A stretch of DNA of 29,188 nt from positions 1 to 29,188 of the forward strand of contig CAZKND010000008.1 in the NCBI GenBank assembly GCA_964554215.1, given 5' to 3'. Shown here in pieces: positions 16,822 to 24,316 of this stretch; the stretch's first letter is position 1; every line of letters begins with the position of its first letter. The DNA is from CAYLJV01 sp964554215. GTDB lineage: Archaea > Hadarchaeota > Hadarchaeia > Hadarchaeales > JAGGTB01. The position numbers and the translations under genes are program-made. Below the pieces are notes generated by a model, which saw only the letters and a list, made by a program, of their open reading frames with translations, did not search any database and had not been told where the DNA came from.

Positions 16822-17559
16822 ATGACTAAAGAAGAACCAAATAAAAAAAGAAAAATCCAAGCATCTGAGGAACTAATCAATAACTCTATTTTCACACCAT
16901 TTTGGAAAAGATTGATAGCTTGGATAATTGACAGTTTAATAATATCCACAATAGTCATAAGCCTAATATATTTTCTAACTAATGACATTCCTACTTCTAT
17001 AGAAGCAGCTACACAAAGAGACCTAAATCTCATAACACAAACCATAGTCCTAGCAAATCTAATCTACTACACTATACTCGAAGGTTCAATCAGTCAAACC
17101 CTAGGGAAGAAAATACTCGGTATAAAAGTCTACAAGGAAGATGGAAAGAAAATAGGATTCAGCTATGCCTTAGTCAGAAGAATAGGACTAATTGTTCCCT
17201 TTTTGAACATAATTGACGGGGTCAGCATCTTATTTACTTCCAAAAATCAGAGAATATTTGACATAGTAGCCTCCACAATTGTTGTCGATTCTAAGATTGA
17301 AGATGACGTTATCCAATTTTTAGAAGGCAAAGGTCTAACTCCAAAACTTAGGGAAAAAATAGAAAATTCTAGAGGGGAAGAGGTCCAAGAAGTAAACAAG
17401 GAAAAAATCATAGCAAACCTCAAAGAAAAGAAAGAAGATTTAGAGAAAAGATTTGAACACGGGGAACTGGAAAAATCGGATTATCAAAATATTAAATCCC
17501 GATACGAAACGCGAATAAATCAGTTGGAAAAAGAATTAGACAACGAAGAAAAGGATTAA
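16822..17559 (+). CDS. RDD-family membrane protein with C-terminal coiled tail
   Basis: RDD domain with three membrane segments (about residues 30-52, 68-88 and 112-140). The family motif begins FWKRLIAWIIDSL, and QTLGKKILGIKV and RIFDIVASTIVV are typical. RDD proteins are poorly understood; some act in Na+/H+ exchange. After residue 160 comes a soluble part ending in a charged coiled region with a SHOCT-like pattern (KRFEHGELEKSDYQNIKSRY). It starts 7 nt after gatB and is presumably cotranscribed, although no functional link is known. Its stop shares the bases TTAA with the stop of convergent ftsY. Confidence 0.85.
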   Translation: MTKEEPNKKRKIQASEELINNSIFTPFWKRLIAWIIDSLIISTIVISLIYFLTNDIPTSIEAATQRDLNLITQTIVLANLIYYTILEGSISQTLGKKILGIKVYKEDGKKIGFSYALVRRIGLIVPFLNIIDGVSILFTSKNQRIFDIVASTIVVDSKIEDDVIQFLEGKGLTPKLREKIENSRGEEVQEVNKEKIIANLKEKKEDLEKRFEHGELEKSDYQNIKSRYETRINQLEKELDNEEKD

Positions 17560-18473
17560 TCCTTGCTTTCCGGAAGTAAACTATCAACTATAGTATCCGG
17601 ATCAAACTTCATCAAATCATCATATCCTTGTCCAGTACCCAAGAACAATATGGGCCTACCAGTTTCTTTTACTATGGAAAGAGCAGCTCCTCCACCAGCA
17701 TCAGCATCCATTTTAGTCAAAATAGATCCATCGATATCTATCGACTCTTCAAACTTAGAAGCCTGTTCTACAGCATCATTACCTATCAAAGCATCACCTA
17801 CAAAAACAGTCAAGTCCGGGTCGGCAACACGATCAATCTTCTCCATTTCCTGCATCAGATTGACATCAGTTTGCATTCTTCCTGCAGTATCTATCAAAAC
17901 AACATCTTTATCACTTGCCTTCGCATGCTCCACGGCATCATAAGCCACCGCAGCTGCATCTGCTTCCTTTTGATGTTTTATCACTTTAGCATCCAAATCT
18001 TCCCCATGCTTTTCAAGCTGATCAATTGCCGCGGCACGGAAAGTATCTGAAGCTGCTAACACAACATCGTATCCTTTCCCTTTCAAAAATTTCGTAATTT
18101 TAGCAATTGTTGTAGTTTTACCGCAGCCATTGACACCTACAAAAAGCATAACTGCCGGTTCATCATTCTTTCTCTTCTCTTCTATAGCTTCCATGAAATC
18201 TATTTCGTTTTCGGGGGTTAAGATATCTCTAATCGCATCTTCCAGTATATCAAATAGCTTTTTTCCGGAGTCTTCTCTAATCCCTATCTTCTCCCCTTCA
18301 AATTCCTGTTCTAACTCCTCTACCAACTCTTCGACTACTGAAACCGCAACATCACTCTCGAGTAAATCTACTCTCAAATCTTGGATGATATCCTCTACAT
18401 CTTCAGGGGAAAGCTCCTGTCTGGTGATACGCTTAGCTGTCCTTTTGAATTTATTTTTCAAATTGTCAAACAT
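17556..18473 (-). CDS. ftsY: signal recognition particle receptor FtsY
   Basis: SRP receptor GTPase that docks SRP-ribosome complexes at the membrane. An N-domain four-helix bundle (about 1-95) precedes the G domain: P-loop GVNGCGKTTT at 113-122, DTFRAAA, DTAGR, TKMDAD and GTGQGYDDL. The chain is 305 aa, lacking the long acidic A domain of bacterial FtsY, as usual in archaea. It is the last gene of the ribosomal/prefoldin operon, 9 nt after prefoldin alpha, an order conserved in archaea. Its stop overlaps that of the convergent RDD gene. Confidence 0.95.
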   Translation of the reverse strand: MFDNLKNKFKRTAKRITRQELSPEDVEDIIQDLRVDLLESDVAVSVVEELVEELEQEFEGEKIGIREDSGKKLFDILEDAIRDILTPENEIDFMEAIEEKRKNDEPAVMLFVGVNGCGKTTTIAKITKFLKGKGYDVVLAASDTFRAAAIDQLEKHGEDLDAKVIKHQKEADAAAVAYDAVEHAKASDKDVVLIDTAGRMQTDVNLMQEMEKIDRVADPDLTVFVGDALIGNDAVEQASKFEESIDIDGSILTKMDADAGGGAALSIVKETGRPILFLGTGQGYDDLMKFDPDTIVDSLLPESKD

Positions 18474-18482
18474 AGAAAAACA

Positions 18483-18956
18483 TCAACCTGATTGATTTTT
18501 ATTATCCATACCCTCTGATTCTACTTCAGTCATCAACTTTTGAGCCTCTGGCCTCATCTTCTCAATGTTGTCTTTAAGCTCATCTATCCTTTCCTGAGCT
18601 TCTTCTAAGGACTCTTCCAAATCCTTCCTCCGTTTACCCACTAAATCGATGACTTTTTCTGGAGGACTTTCCGCAACGAGGTCGGCACCAAGCTCTGTAA
18701 GAACTTTCTCCGTATCCTTTATTACTGCAGGAATGTAAGAACCGGAGCCTATGGGGACCAAAATTTCAGATCCAGATTCAATATCTTCTATTCCTTCCAA
18801 CGTTTCCTCAGTCGACTCAACTTCTTTAATCGAACTGTTAATAACCTCAATCTGTTTTTCAAGAGCCTCTATATTCTGCTGAGACTCCCTTATTTCCGAC
18901 ATCATCTTCTGAAGCTCTTCTTGCTTTTGCTGCGGTGTTTTTCCCTCTTCAGCCAT
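18483..18956 (-). CDS. pfdA: prefoldin subunit alpha
   Basis: Hexameric chaperone subunit that captures unfolded proteins for the thermosome. The N- and C-terminal coiled coils (residues about 5-55 and 105-150) flank the beta-hairpin core SGSEILVPIGSGSYIPAVI, a clear PFD alpha signature. The C-terminal coil is followed by a short polar tail. 157 aa is typical. It lies between LX and ftsY with 9 nt on each side, matching the LX-pfdA-ftsY order of many archaea. Confidence 0.93.
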   Translation of the reverse strand: MAEEGKTPQQKQEELQKMMSEIRESQQNIEALEKQIEVINSSIKEVESTEETLEGIEDIESGSEILVPIGSGSYIPAVIKDTEKVLTELGADLVAESPPEKVIDLVGKRRKDLEESLEEAQERIDELKDNIEKMRPEAQKLMTEVESEGMDNKNQSG

Positions 18957-18965
18957 TTTGACCCT

Positions 18966-19190
18966 CTATTCCAAAGCTTCTCTAACTTCCCTATCTTCCA
19001 CTTCTTCAAGTTCTATCTCTTCAACATTGTCAATTGTAACCAAATTCCTCTTAACAGCGTGTTTGCTACCTAACTCGGAATAGAGAAGATCTATCGCTCT
19101 ATCTTTCGAATCAGCTGGGACTTCCTTTTCAAACTCCAGCTTATTATTGTTCTTCTCAAACCATCCTTCTATACGAAATATCTTTTCCAT
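18966..19190 (-). CDS. rplX: 50S ribosomal protein LX (L18Ae/eL20 family)
   Basis: Small archaeal homologue of eukaryotic L18a. MEKIFRIEGWF at the start and the following KLEFEKEVPA and YSELGSKHAVKRN segment match the family; 74 aa is typical. An ATG nine bases upstream is possible, but GAGATG leads better to the ATG at 19190. Located between aIF6 and prefoldin alpha as in other archaea. Confidence 0.9.
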   Translation of the reverse strand: MEKIFRIEGWFEKNNNKLEFEKEVPADSKDRAIDLLYSELGSKHAVKRNLVTIDNVEEIELEEVEDREVREALE

Positions 19191-19206
19191 TAATACCATC
19201 TCAATC

Positions 19207-19869
19207 TTATGTAAAGCCTAATATCCTTTCAATCCTTCCCAACTCAGGCCCTGTAGTATTCTCACCTATCCAAGCTCCATCCGAATTTGCCACCATTCCT
19301 GTTCCAATATACTTAACTCCACTAGCTACAGTCCCAATTCCAGCTGTAATATCCAAAGCATCTTCTACAATATCTAATTCCCCTTCGTTAGAATCTTCAT
19401 GAAGAATAGCCCCTTTGTTCGTCGCAACCGCCGAAGCACCAACATTTTTCAAACCACCTATAGTACTCCGCTTCGTATCAACATCTAAAGCTTTTTCTAT
19501 TTTTTCCTGAGTTTCATCCGGCATATCGGGATTAACTATAGCTCCTTTATCGTTAGCTAAAACCTGATTTCCAAGAGCTGTGAACTTACCTGGAACCCTA
19601 ATCACGTTTTTCCCCAACTTATCGCTTAGGACTTCCTCATCAGTATCTACATGATCGGGAACTATTATTCCATTTGAGTTACCCGCAGCCAAAGCGCCGA
19701 TTAAAGAACTTTTACTAATCAAAGTCCTCACTACCCTAACTCCCATCGCTTCCTTAGAGCTTTCGGAAACCTTTCCAAATCTGGATGGAACTAAAACAAT
19801 ATCATCTGTAGCCAGAGCAAATGCCCCGAGATAAGGCATACGATTGAAGTCTAATCTAACAACTGTCAT
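19207..19869 (-). CDS. eif6: translation initiation factor aIF6
   Basis: Anti-association factor that binds the 50S subunit and keeps it from joining 30S prematurely. The five-fold pentein repeats are visible: YLGAFALATDD, IGALAAGNSNGIIVPD, LGNQVLANDKGAIVNPD, VGASAVATNKGAILHED and GTGMVANSDGAWIGENT. 220 aa is full length. The ribosome binding site before the ATG is weak (GGTCAT). It follows a 33-codon small ORF and precedes LX in the ribosomal operon. Confidence 0.96.
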   Translation of the reverse strand: MTVVRLDFNRMPYLGAFALATDDIVLVPSRFGKVSESSKEAMGVRVVRTLISKSSLIGALAAGNSNGIIVPDHVDTDEEVLSDKLGKNVIRVPGKFTALGNQVLANDKGAIVNPDMPDETQEKIEKALDVDTKRSTIGGLKNVGASAVATNKGAILHEDSNEGELDIVEDALDITAGIGTVASGVKYIGTGMVANSDGAWIGENTTGPELGRIERILGFT

Positions 19870-19886
19870 ACTATGACCATTATCTG

Positions 19887-19988
19887 TTATCGTTCTAAAG
19901 AATAAGCTTTAACCATTCCTTCCGGAGAACCTATAAGTACTTTTGAAGCTCTCATAAAATATTTAGAACCGACCTGTCTTCCTTCCAT
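19887..19988 (-). CDS. possible microprotein between L39e and aIF6
   Basis: A 33-codon frame (ATG at 19988; an in-frame GTG at 19997 overlaps the L39e stop by one base) fills the gap where L31e is found in many archaea, but it is not L31e. The predicted product begins MEGRQVGSKYFMRASK and ends with GMVKAYSLER; it is basic and has no membrane segment. GTGA five bases before the ATG could serve as ribosome binding site. I do not recognise it. The tight fit and the balanced composition favour a real gene, but the length makes chance possible. Confidence 0.4.
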   Translation of the reverse strand: MEGRQVGSKYFMRASKVLIGSPEGMVKAYSLER

Positions 19989-19996
19989 TTCAGTCA

Positions 19997-20152
19997 CTAA
20001 GGTTTAATATTCTGTCTGCGCCAATGTCTCCTTTTAGGATTATCCCTAACATCGCCTTCTGTCTTAGCCATAACCCAAACAGGAACTCTACGTCTTTGCT
20101 TATTGGCCTTAGCAAGCTTTTTCTTGGTTGCAAGCGACTTATGTCTACTCAT
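19997..20152 (-). CDS. rpl39e: 50S ribosomal protein L39e (eL39)
   Basis: A 51-residue, highly basic protein of the exit tunnel. The whole family pattern is present: MSRHKSLATKKKLAKANKQ, RRRVPVWVMAKT and the ending NPKRRHWRRQNIKP. 51 aa is the exact usual length. It starts 2 nt after the PDCD5 stop codon. Confidence 0.96.
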   Translation of the reverse strand: MSRHKSLATKKKLAKANKQRRRVPVWVMAKTEGDVRDNPKRRHWRRQNIKP

Positions 20153-20154
20153 AA

Positions 20155-20481
20155 TTATTTCCTCTTAATATCTATAGATTCTTTACTATTTTGAAGCTTT
20201 TTCAAAATTTTCTTTAACTCATCATCATCTATAGGAAGATCCATCCTACCTGTCTTAGCTACTTGAATCAACTGCATTTCTACATTTTTCGTAAATTCGG
20301 GTTTTGCCATTCTTAAGTTAGACAATCTGCTTCTGGCTTCAGTGGTCAAAATTTTCTTCAACAGAGCTTGTTTTTGTTGTTCCATCTGTTTCTTTCTTTC
20401 TTCGGCGGCTTCCTGATTCTGCATTTGGCTCTTCATCTGTTCTTTTTTCTTCTCCTTCAACTCATCCAAGTCTTCGGCCAT
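20155..20481 (-). CDS. PDCD5-family DNA-binding protein
   Basis: Archaeal member of the PDCD5/TFAR19 family, small helical proteins that bind nucleic acid. The charged N-terminal helix (LDELKEKKKEQMK), a Gln-rich middle, then the conserved core ILTTEARSRLSNLRMAKPE, QLIQVAKTGRM and DDDELKKILKKL define it. 108 aa is typical. GAGGGATAAG precedes the ATG. It is placed between S19e and L39e, the conserved archaeal order, which suggests a ribosome-linked role, though none is proven. Confidence 0.93.
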   Translation of the reverse strand: MAEDLDELKEKKKEQMKSQMQNQEAAEERKKQMEQQKQALLKKILTTEARSRLSNLRMAKPEFTKNVEMQLIQVAKTGRMDLPIDDDELKKILKKLQNSKESIDIKRK

Positions 20482-20490
20482 CTTATCCCT

Positions 20491-20907
20491 CTAATTTGCT
20501 TCTATCTCAGCTGAAATATTATCTAAAAAAGACATTCCTTGAGGAGATATTTTTCTCCCTTCCCCCTCAACCTTTTCAACTAAATCGGCTTCTTCCAATT
20601 GTTGTAAGATTCTTCGAATAACTTTCCCACTTCCCTTTTCAAACTTCTCAGGGCTAGAACCCCTTTTCTTTCTACCACCATAGTATGACCTTAGACGGGA
20701 AACACCGATGGGCCCTCTCTCAAAAACCTTACGTAAAACGGAACCTGCACGCAAGTACCACCAGTCTGATTGTTGTGGAGGCCTTTCCTTATGTTTACCT
20801 GTTTTAACAAAATTCGACCATTCAGGTGGATCGATTTCCTCCACTTCTTTTAGGTTTTCAGATAATTCTTTTGTTAATTCATCCGGGTGTACATCTTTTA
20901 TCGACAT
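20491..20907 (-). CDS. rps19e: 30S ribosomal protein S19e (eS19)
   Basis: Winged-helix small-subunit protein. KDVHPDEL, EWSNFVKTGKHKERPP, WWYLRAGSVLRKVF, GPIGVSRLRSYYGGRKKRG and GRKISPQGMSFLD cover the family. The ATG at 20907 is chosen over one 12 nt upstream because GAAAGGATGAG is then at suitable distance and the family normally begins at this point. It is the first gene of the eight-gene minus-strand operon ending with ftsY; a TATA box lies at 21000-21007. Confidence 0.95.
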   Translation of the reverse strand: MSIKDVHPDELTKELSENLKEVEEIDPPEWSNFVKTGKHKERPPQQSDWWYLRAGSVLRKVFERGPIGVSRLRSYYGGRKKRGSSPEKFEKGSGKVIRRILQQLEEADLVEKVEGEGRKISPQGMSFLDNISAEIEAN

Positions 20908-20974
20908 TCTATTACTCATCCTTTCTTGAACTTTTTACCTTAATTAATGGTTGTCTTCTTCACTTTGTGCGTTA

Positions 20975-21007
20975 TTAAATGTTAAATCAGTTATAAAAAT
21001 ATTTATA
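20975..21007 (-). promoter_or_regulatory. TATA promoter of the S19e-PDCD5-L39e-aIF6-LX-PfdA-FtsY operon
   Basis: TATAAATA at 21000-21007 on the minus strand, in the 147-nt gap after nikR, predicts a start near 20978 and a leader of about 70 nt. Confidence 0.5.
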
Positions 21008-21054
21008 CTTCTTCAAATATCCTACACAAATCTACTCTATGAGAATTAATCTAT

Positions 21055-21480
21055 CTAAACAGAGGTTCTCACTATATCTCCGTGCTTAACACCTTTCGTG
21101 CTGATTAGCCTATCTGATACCTCTTTAACTTTTTTCGCATTCCCTCTCAGAACTAATGTTTCCATGCAATGATGCTTATCTAAATGCACATGCATGGAAG
21201 AGATAACATTCGCATGGTCTTCATGCTGCAAATCGGTTAGCTTATCAGATATTCCCCTTTTTTCGTGGTTATATACAAGGGTCAATGTACCAACGACTTC
21301 CTGATCTGCCACATCCTCCCATTTATCCTCCACCAATGATTCTCTGATTAAATCTCTAATCGCTTCCGACCGGTTTGAATACATCTCCTCCTCAATTTTT
21401 TTATCAAACTTTTCCAGCAGTTCACCCGGAAGAGATATACCGAATCTTTCAGTTTTTTCTTCCTTCATTTTATCATTCAA
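21055..21480 (-). CDS. nikR: NikR-family nickel-responsive repressor
   Basis: Ribbon-helix-helix repressor with an ACT-like metal-sensing domain. The RHH part is ERFGISLPGELLEKFD plus SNRSEAIRDLIRESL. All four nickel ligands of the E. coli protein are conserved in spacing: H86 (LQHED), H97 and H99 (MHVHL) and C105 (HHC). 141 aa is normal. A TATA box at 21501-21510 places the transcript start about at the ATG, so the mRNA may be leaderless. The gene is divergent from the transporter operon and its promoter lies inside a TAACAC-N15-GTGTTA repeat, suggesting autoregulation by nickel. Confidence 0.92.
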   Translation of the reverse strand: MNDKMKEEKTERFGISLPGELLEKFDKKIEEEMYSNRSEAIRDLIRESLVEDKWEDVADQEVVGTLTLVYNHEKRGISDKLTDLQHEDHANVISSMHVHLDKHHCMETLVLRGNAKKVKEVSDRLISTKGVKHGDIVRTSV

Positions 21481-21489
21481 ATACTAATG

Positions 21490-21575
21490 TTAGTAACACA
21501 ATAATAAATCCTTCGTGTTATCCTCTGAAAAAGATTTATAAGATAATGTAATTTACTTAATTTTCGTGTTACTAA
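21490..21575. promoter_or_regulatory. NikR operator-like repeats and divergent promoters
   Basis: TAACAC (21494-21499), 15 bases, GTGTTA (21515-21520) forms a dyad that encloses the leftward TATA box of nikR. GTGTTACTAA at 21566-21575 is an exact inverted copy of TTAGTAACAC at 21490-21499 and overlaps the start predicted from the rightward TATA box TTTATAAG (21534-21541). Such half-sites are like GTGTTAC/GTAACAC sites described for some bacterial NikR proteins, with orientation reversed. Repressor binding here could block both promoters. Confidence 0.6.
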
Positions 21576-21587
21576 GGGATTAAGAGA

Positions 21588-22682
21588 ATGGCAAATGAGA
21601 AAAAAGGTCTAAATATATCTAACGCGATAAAAATAGGAGCACTAATAACAGCAGTTATACTGATAGCTTTCTCAGCCAACTATATCATCTCAACCGAAAC
21701 TACAAACACAGAACAATGGAACAATTTTGATTCATTCGAAAATACAGAAATGAAGGAAAAATTAAACGAAAAAAACCTTCCAGAACCCATCGAAAAAAGT
21801 TTCAGCGAGAAAGGTCTGCCATTATCCAATCCGAAAATTTCTGTGGAAGGCCACAACGAGGAATGGAAAATAATAGGGGAAGACCAAACCTATCTGATAA
21901 AAAAAGAAAACGAAAAATTACATGCTTACTCCAAATTTATAACTGTCGCAACAGCGAGTAATTTAGAATACTTCGCAGAAGAGTTGGCCGGCGAAAAAAT
22001 CCAAATCCGCACAATAGTCCCAGCCGGGCAATGCCCAGGTCATTTTGATACAAAGCCTAAAGATGTGGAAGCCGTAAAGGATGCTGAACTAGTTTTGTGG
22101 AACGGATTAGAAACTTGGTTAAGCGACCTAATAGATTCATCCGGAAACGAGGAGGTAATGAAAAATAAATCACCAAACGTACCTTGGGGGCCAACATGGG
22201 GTGCAAAAAAATATGTCGAAAATACCTCCGATGCTTTAATAGAGGCATATCCCCATTTTGAAAACTCCATCAAGAAAAATGAGGAAAATCTACTATATTC
22301 AATCGACCAATACGGAGATAACTTGACTAAGAGGGCCGAGAAAAAAGAAACAGAAGACGTAAAGGTAATTTCTCAAAAATTCAAAGTAGGTTTCGTTAAA
22401 TGGCTCGGTTTTGAGGTAGTAAAAACTTATATATCTCCTGAAAAACTCTCTCCGTCAGAAATGGACAATTTAATCAAAGTAGCTAAAAAGGAAAATGTAA
22501 GAATAATTGTCAGCAATAAACCAACAGACACCACAATTGGAGAAAAAGTCACTAATGAAGCAGATATTGAACACGTAATCCTAAGGACTTGGCCCGGATC
22601 CGGAGAGGAAGGAGAAACTTATTTCGATATGATTGAGAATAATTCTGAAAAGCTTTTCACTGCTATGCATAAGCAAAAATAA
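21588..22682 (+). CDS. TroA/ZnuA-type metal-binding protein of an ABC importer, membrane-anchored
   Basis: Extracellular substrate-binding protein of the cluster A-I (Tro/Znu) class. One N-terminal membrane segment (about 12-34) lacks a lipobox Cys, so it is probably an uncleaved anchor. Residues 35-115 are an extra acidic region with a small beta-like part (EEWKIIGEDQTYLI); the TroA fold starts at about 117 (FITVATASNLEYFAEEL). The metal-site region reads VPAGQCPGHFDTKP, with C149 and H152, followed by VLWNGLETWL; no His-rich loop is present. Divergence from nikR suggests nickel rather than zinc, but specificity cannot be read directly. The ATPase, permease and an FmdE-like protein follow. 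Confidence 0.87.
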   Translation: MANEKKGLNISNAIKIGALITAVILIAFSANYIISTETTNTEQWNNFDSFENTEMKEKLNEKNLPEPIEKSFSEKGLPLSNPKISVEGHNEEWKIIGEDQTYLIKKENEKLHAYSKFITVATASNLEYFAEELAGEKIQIRTIVPAGQCPGHFDTKPKDVEAVKDAELVLWNGLETWLSDLIDSSGNEEVMKNKSPNVPWGPTWGAKKYVENTSDALIEAYPHFENSIKKNEENLLYSIDQYGDNLTKRAEKKETEDVKVISQKFKVGFVKWLGFEVVKTYISPEKLSPSEMDNLIKVAKKENVRIIVSNKPTDTTIGEKVTNEADIEHVILRTWPGSGEEGETYFDMIENNSEKLFTAMHKQK

Positions 22683-22728
22683 GGACAGGAGAAGAAAAAC
22701 ATTTCTACTTTCTTAGAAGGTGAACTCA

Positions 22729-23469
22729 ATGTCCATCGTCGAATTAAAAAACGTAAATACAATTTATGAGGGGGAAAAATTCCCCACAATAGAGGATATA
22801 GATTTAGATATAGAGAAAGGGGAATTTGTCTCTATCATGGGGCCAAACGGCTCCGGTAAAACAACATTGTTAGAAACTATTAACGGCCTTCTAGCACCTG
22901 ACAGAGGGCAAGTAACCGTTTTAGGTGAAAATATAGAAAACGATGGAGAAAAAGCTAGGAAAAAAATCGGTTATTTGCTTCAAAATTTCTCCTTCAACCC
23001 TACGAAATCATTCTTAGTGAAAGATGTCGTGATGATGGGCAGAACAGGTAAAATCGGCGTTCTAAACTCCATAAAAGACTCAGACTGGAACTTTGTTCAC
23101 GAATGTATGGAACTAGTGGAGGTCGAAAAGTTTGCGGATAAACCTATTGGGAAACTATCGGGAGGAGAACAACAAAAAGTGATGTTGGCCAGAGCTTTAG
23201 CTCAAGACCCTGACATCTTATTATTAGATGAACCCTTTACGAATCTCGATTACAGAGCGGAAAAGGAACTCAAAAAATTGATAAAAAAGATCTATGAAGA
23301 AAAAGACCTGACTTTGATGATGGTCACCCATTCCCTAGATTCTGTTCCTGAAGAATCGTCCAAATTAGTCCTAATGGACGGGGGGGAAATAGTTCTCCAA
23401 GGCAAACCAGAAGAGGTTATAGAGTCGGAAAAGTGGAAATCAGTTTATGGTATTGAACCTGAGGATTAA
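22729..23469 (+). CDS. metal ABC transporter ATP-binding protein (Znu/Tro type)
   Basis: Nucleotide-binding subunit that powers uptake. Walker A GPNGSGKTT (near residue 38), Q-loop LLQNFSF, signature LSGGEQQKVMLARAL, Walker B ILLLDEPFTNLD and the switch His in VTHSLDS are all intact. An in-frame GTG nine bases upstream overlaps the AAGGTGA ribosome binding site, so the ATG at 22729 is taken, giving 246 aa. One base separates its stop from the permease ATG. Confidence 0.94.
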   Translation: MSIVELKNVNTIYEGEKFPTIEDIDLDIEKGEFVSIMGPNGSGKTTLLETINGLLAPDRGQVTVLGENIENDGEKARKKIGYLLQNFSFNPTKSFLVKDVVMMGRTGKIGVLNSIKDSDWNFVHECMELVEVEKFADKPIGKLSGGEQQKVMLARALAQDPDILLLDEPFTNLDYRAEKELKKLIKKIYEEKDLTLMMVTHSLDSVPEESSKLVLMDGGEIVLQGKPEEVIESEKWKSVYGIEPED

Positions 23470-23470
23470 A

Positions 23471-24304
23471 ATGATTGAACTACCCTCAACCTTCATAATT
23501 ACAGTGATAATAGGATCTGCCTTGGCCGGTTTAGCATGTTCACTGATTGGAACATTCATAGTCCAAATGGATCTCACATCCATTGGATTCTCCATGTCCC
23601 ACGCTGCGTTCGCGGGAGCAGCTCTGGGCCTTCTAATACCAGTAAATCCAACGATGACAGCCATAGGATTCGCACTATTAGTGGCCTTACTTTTGGGGCC
23701 AATATCGGAGAAAGCAAAACTTAGCCCAGGTGTAATCATTGGAGTTTCCTTCCCCATATCCATGGCGTTAGCATTTATCTTCATAAACCTCCAACCGACT
23801 GCCGCTACAAGTGAAGCGCTGAATCTTCTCTGGGGAAACCTATATTCACTAACCGTGCCCGATTTGGTCTATCTGTCGGTACTATCCGCCGGAATGATCC
23901 TGATAATAACAGTGTTCAAAAAAGAGTTTCTATCAATTCTTTTCGATAAGAAGATGGCAAAAGCTTCAGGTATCAATACTCGGCCTTTTTACTTCTCGAT
24001 ACTTTTCCTGACAGGTCTAACAGTGGCAGTTTCTCTAAAATTTATCGGAGGGCTCCTAGTCTATGCGCTCATAGTGAACACAGCAGCTTCGGCTTACCAG
24101 TTCACATACGATATAAAGAAAATGTTCATACTATCCCCAATAATAGGAATCATTTGCAGTCTTTCAGGGACCTGGCTATCCTTACAGTTAAATACCCCTA
24201 TCGGAACTTCCATCGTCATCATGACCGCTATAGTTTTTACGTTATCAGTGCTATTCTCCAGAAAAAGAGGTAAAGGTGGGAACGTATTACCCTTACATCA
24301 ATAG
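23471..24304 (+). CDS. metal ABC transporter permease (ABC-3 family)
   Basis: Membrane subunit of the cation importer, 277 aa with about eight hydrophobic helices. Family marks include GTFIVQMDLTSIGFSMSHAAFAGAALG, seen in parts as QMDLTSIGFSMSHAA and AGAALGL, and later KFIGGLLVYALIV, which is the ABC-3 coupling region. Frame is open 24 nt further upstream, but TGAGGATTAAA directly before the ATG at 23471 decides the start. It pairs with the preceding ATPase and binding protein. Confidence 0.93.
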   Translation: MIELPSTFIITVIIGSALAGLACSLIGTFIVQMDLTSIGFSMSHAAFAGAALGLLIPVNPTMTAIGFALLVALLLGPISEKAKLSPGVIIGVSFPISMALAFIFINLQPTAATSEALNLLWGNLYSLTVPDLVYLSVLSAGMILIITVFKKEFLSILFDKKMAKASGINTRPFYFSILFLTGLTVAVSLKFIGGLLVYALIVNTAASAYQFTYDIKKMFILSPIIGIICSLSGTWLSLQLNTPIGTSIVIMTAIVFTLSVLFSRKRGKGGNVLPLHQ

Positions 24305-24316
24305 AGAAAAGATACC

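Noticed and set aside
17628..18050. Plus-strand frame of 140 codons inside ftsY
   Set aside because: It lies entirely opposite the G domain of ftsY, lacks a translation signal and is rich in Ser, Ile and His; it is an antisense shadow.
19887..19997. Small ORF as a duplicated start of aIF6
   Set aside because: The resemblance to the first strands of aIF6 is limited to a few residues (RAS, GSP) and cannot be told from chance.
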